Positions 62,485 through 64,000 of a stretch of DNA of 64,000 nucleotides are shown here, piece by piece. Under the pieces are notes generated by a model. It saw nothing but the letters and a program-made list of their open reading frames with translations, was not told the DNA's origin and made no database searches. The DNA is taken from contig WOUW01000004.1 in NCBI GenBank assembly GCA_009773055.1, positions 1 to 64,000 on the forward strand, given 5' to 3'. Position 1 is the first letter of the stretch. Each line of letters begins with the position of its first letter. Source of the DNA: Paracoccaceae bacterium. Its GTDB lineage: Bacteria; Pseudomonadota; Alphaproteobacteria; Rhodobacterales; Rhodobacteraceae. The position numbers and the translations under genes are program-made.

Positions 62485-64000
62485 TCTGCCGCTTCCGCTT
62501 CGTCTTCGGTGCCGATGAAGCCGCCAGACTGCCGGTTCCAGTAACGGGCGTAAAGGCCGCCCTGCGCCAGAAGGTTGGCGTGACTTCCCTGTTCGACGAT
62601 GCGGCCCCGGTCCATCACGATGATCCGGTCCATCGCGGCGATGGTGGACAGGCGGTGGGCGATGGCAAGGACGGTCTTGCCCTGCATGACCTTGGCAAGC
62701 GCATCCTGAATGCTGGCCTCGACTTCACTGTCCAGGGCCGAGGTCGCTTCGTCCAGCACCAGGATCGGCGCGTCTTTCAGGAAGGCGCGGGCGAGGGCGA
62801 TGCGCTGGCGCTGGCCACCGGAAAGTTTGACCCCGCGTTCGCCAAGGAAGGCGTCATAGCCCTTGCGGTTCTGGTGGTCGAGCATTCCGGCAATGAATTC
62901 GTCCGCCTCGGCAGCCTTGGCAGCAGCGACGACTTCTGACTCCGACGCCTCGGGGCGGCCGTAGGCGATGTTGTCGCGGGCCGACCGATTGAACATCGCG
63001 GTTTCCTGCGTGACCATGCCGATCTGTCTGCGCAGGCTTTCTTGCGTCACCGTGCGCAGATCGTGGCCATCGACCGAGATCGTGCCCTCTTCCGGGTCGT
63101 AAAGCCGCAAAAGGAGCGAGACGAGCGAGGATTTTCCCGCGCCCGACGCCCCGACGATTGCCAGCTTTTCCCCGGCGCGGATCGTCAGGTCGACGTCACG
63201 GACGCCGCCACGCTCGCGGCCGTAGGCGAAGGTGACGTTTTCATAGCGGATCTCGCCCTTCACGCGCGGCAGGGCGGCAGCATCCTGCGCATCGGTCAGG
63301 GTGTGGGGCGCGGAAAGGGTACGCATGCCATCCTCGACTTCGCCAACGCTTGTGTAGATCGACATCAGCGTAAAGCTGACCCAGCCCGACATCTGCGCGA
63401 TGCGAAGGGCGATGGCCCCGGCGGCGGCAATGTCGCCTGCGGTGGCGGCACCCTGTTGCCAGAGCAGGACGGTGCCGCCGATCAGGAGGACGGGGAGAAC
63501 CCCGGCTAGCAGCATCAGTGCAAAGCGGAACCAGGTGGAGATGACGCCGAATTCGAGGGAGCGGTCGCGGAAGACCTCCATCGCGTCGATGGCGACGCGG
63601 TCCTCGAAAGCGGCGTGGGCGAAAAGCTTGACGGTCTTGATGTTGGTGATCGTGTCGACGACCTGGCCCGAGACCATGGCGCGGGAGGAGGCGCGGGCGG
63701 CGGAGTTGACCCGGATCATCGGCATGAAGAATCGGATCAGGAAGATGTAGGCCACCAGCCAGACGGCAAGCGCGAGGGCGGCCTTGTAGTCGACGGCGAT
63801 CAGGAAGGCGATAGAGCCGATGACCGAGGCGAGGGCAAAGCAGACGGTGTTGATCACCTCGGTCGCGACATCAGTGACGGCACGGGCGGCCTGCATCTGC
63901 TTTTGCGCGATGCGGCCGGCGAAGTCGTTGTCGAAGAACGTGACGGATTGCCCCAGCGTCCAGCGGTGCAGGCGCGACAGGACAAGGGGCATCACGTTCG
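62481..64000 (-). CDS. ABC exporter (fused TM-ATPase), N-terminus beyond the window
   Basis: A half-size exporter of the MsbA/ABCB type. The visible 506 or so residues carry most of the transmembrane domain (FALASVIGSIAFLIAVDYKA, ALMLLAGVLPVLLIGGTVLL) and a complete ATPase: Walker A IVGASGAGKSSLV, signature [16 protein letters not shown], Walker B ILVLDEATSALDSE, switch IAHRLSTI. The first transmembrane segments lie beyond 64000. The substrate cannot be read; lipid or drug export are typical. The next gene starts within its stop codon. Confidence 0.9.
   Translation of the reverse strand, partial: NVMPLVLSRLHRWTLGQSVTFFDNDFAGRIAQKQMQAARAVTDVATEVINTVCFALASVIGSIAFLIAVDYKAALALAVWLVAYIFLIRFFMPMIRVNSAARASSRAMVSGQVVDTITNIKTVKLFAHAAFEDRVAIDAMEVFRDRSLEFGVISTWFRFALMLLAGVLPVLLIGGTVLLWQQGAATAGDIAAAGAIALRIAQMSGWVSFTLMSIYTSVGEVEDGMRTLSAPHTLTDAQDAAALPRVKGEIRYENVTFAYGRERGGVRDVDLTIRAGEKLAIVGASGAGKSSLVSLLLRLYDPEEGTISVDGHDLRTVTQESLRRQIGMVTQETAMFNRSARDNIAYGRPEASESEVVAAAKAAEADEFIAGMLDHQNRKGYDAFLGERGVKLSGGQRQRIALARAFLKDAPILVLDEATSALDSEVEASIQDALAKVMQGKTVLAIAHRLSTIAAMDRIIVMDRGRIVEQGSHANLLAQGGLYARYWNRQSGGFIGTEDEAEAAE

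Overview
The window looks like a chromosomal segment of a GC-rich alphaproteobacterium of the Rhodobacteraceae (Rhodobacter/Tabrizicola/Gemmobacter type). The signs are a flgK-flgL-flgI order, a smoEFGK-smoS-mtlK polyol operon like that of Rhodobacter sphaeroides, a secA / peptidyl-prolyl isomerase / argJ / mutT neighbourhood, and a rimP-nusA-ylxR-infB operon. The assignment rests on recognised gene families and gene order, not on a database search. I found no rRNA, tRNA, CRISPR array, intact insertion sequence or prophage.

Layout. 1-3.4 kb: the end of a flagellar hook/ring operon in which flgK is broken while flgL and flgI are open. 3.7-8.4 kb: rnd-kdsD-lptC-lptA-lptB, then hpf and ptsN (Kdo supply, LPS export, ribosome hibernation, nitrogen PTS). 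8.5-16.4 kb (minus strand): a glycan block of cysQ-kdsB followed by galU, two tandem GT2 glycosyltransferases, a GT14-like branching transferase and a two-domain sulfotransferase-like protein. 16.5-17.3 kb: an orphan polysaccharide-type ABC permease. 17.6-21.6 kb: dnaK (heat-shock-like promoter), dnaJ, radC. 21.6-29.6 kb: the sorbitol/mannitol operon with a HAD phosphatase and a SorC-type regulator. 29.7-32.2 kb: a PstS-OmpA fusion and an unknown exported protein. 32.3-38 kb: secA, a parvulin, argJ, mutT. 38-43.6 kb: the rimP-nusA-ylxR-infB operon behind a leader terminator. 43.7-49.9 kb: a methyltransferase, then tamA-tamB. 49.9-55.4 kb (minus): a small membrane protein, yjbF/yjbH, marR, a nitrilase, a glutaredoxin, comF. 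55.5-64 kb: a methyltransferase, hemH, aconitase X, two L,D-transpeptidases, a CAP lipoprotein, a broken RNA methyltransferase and a truncated ABC exporter.

Themes. Much of the window serves the cell envelope: LPS transport, Kdo activation, nucleotide-sugar and glycosyl/sulfo transfer, outer-membrane assembly (TamAB), YjbFH, and L,D-transpeptidases. The likeliest unusual system is the galU-GT2-GT2-GT14-sulfotransferase operon beside cysQ, which I read as a putative surface-glycan module with PAPS-dependent sulfation and PAP recycling.

Three genes are interrupted. flgK has lost its 5' end and carries an internal deletion with a frameshift. An RlmD/TrmA-like methyltransferase has lost the segment with SAM motif I and changed frame. 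One GT2 gene has an in-frame TAG 15 codons before its apparent ancestral stop. Either this genome is decaying locally or the assembly has small deletions; reads would decide. Regulatory structure visible directly includes a leader terminator ahead of rimP, a hairpin plus T-tract between smoE and smoF, a split TGAGCA/TGCTCA operator candidate before smoE, and a nested direct/inverted repeat between the divergent ldt and CAP-lipoprotein genes.
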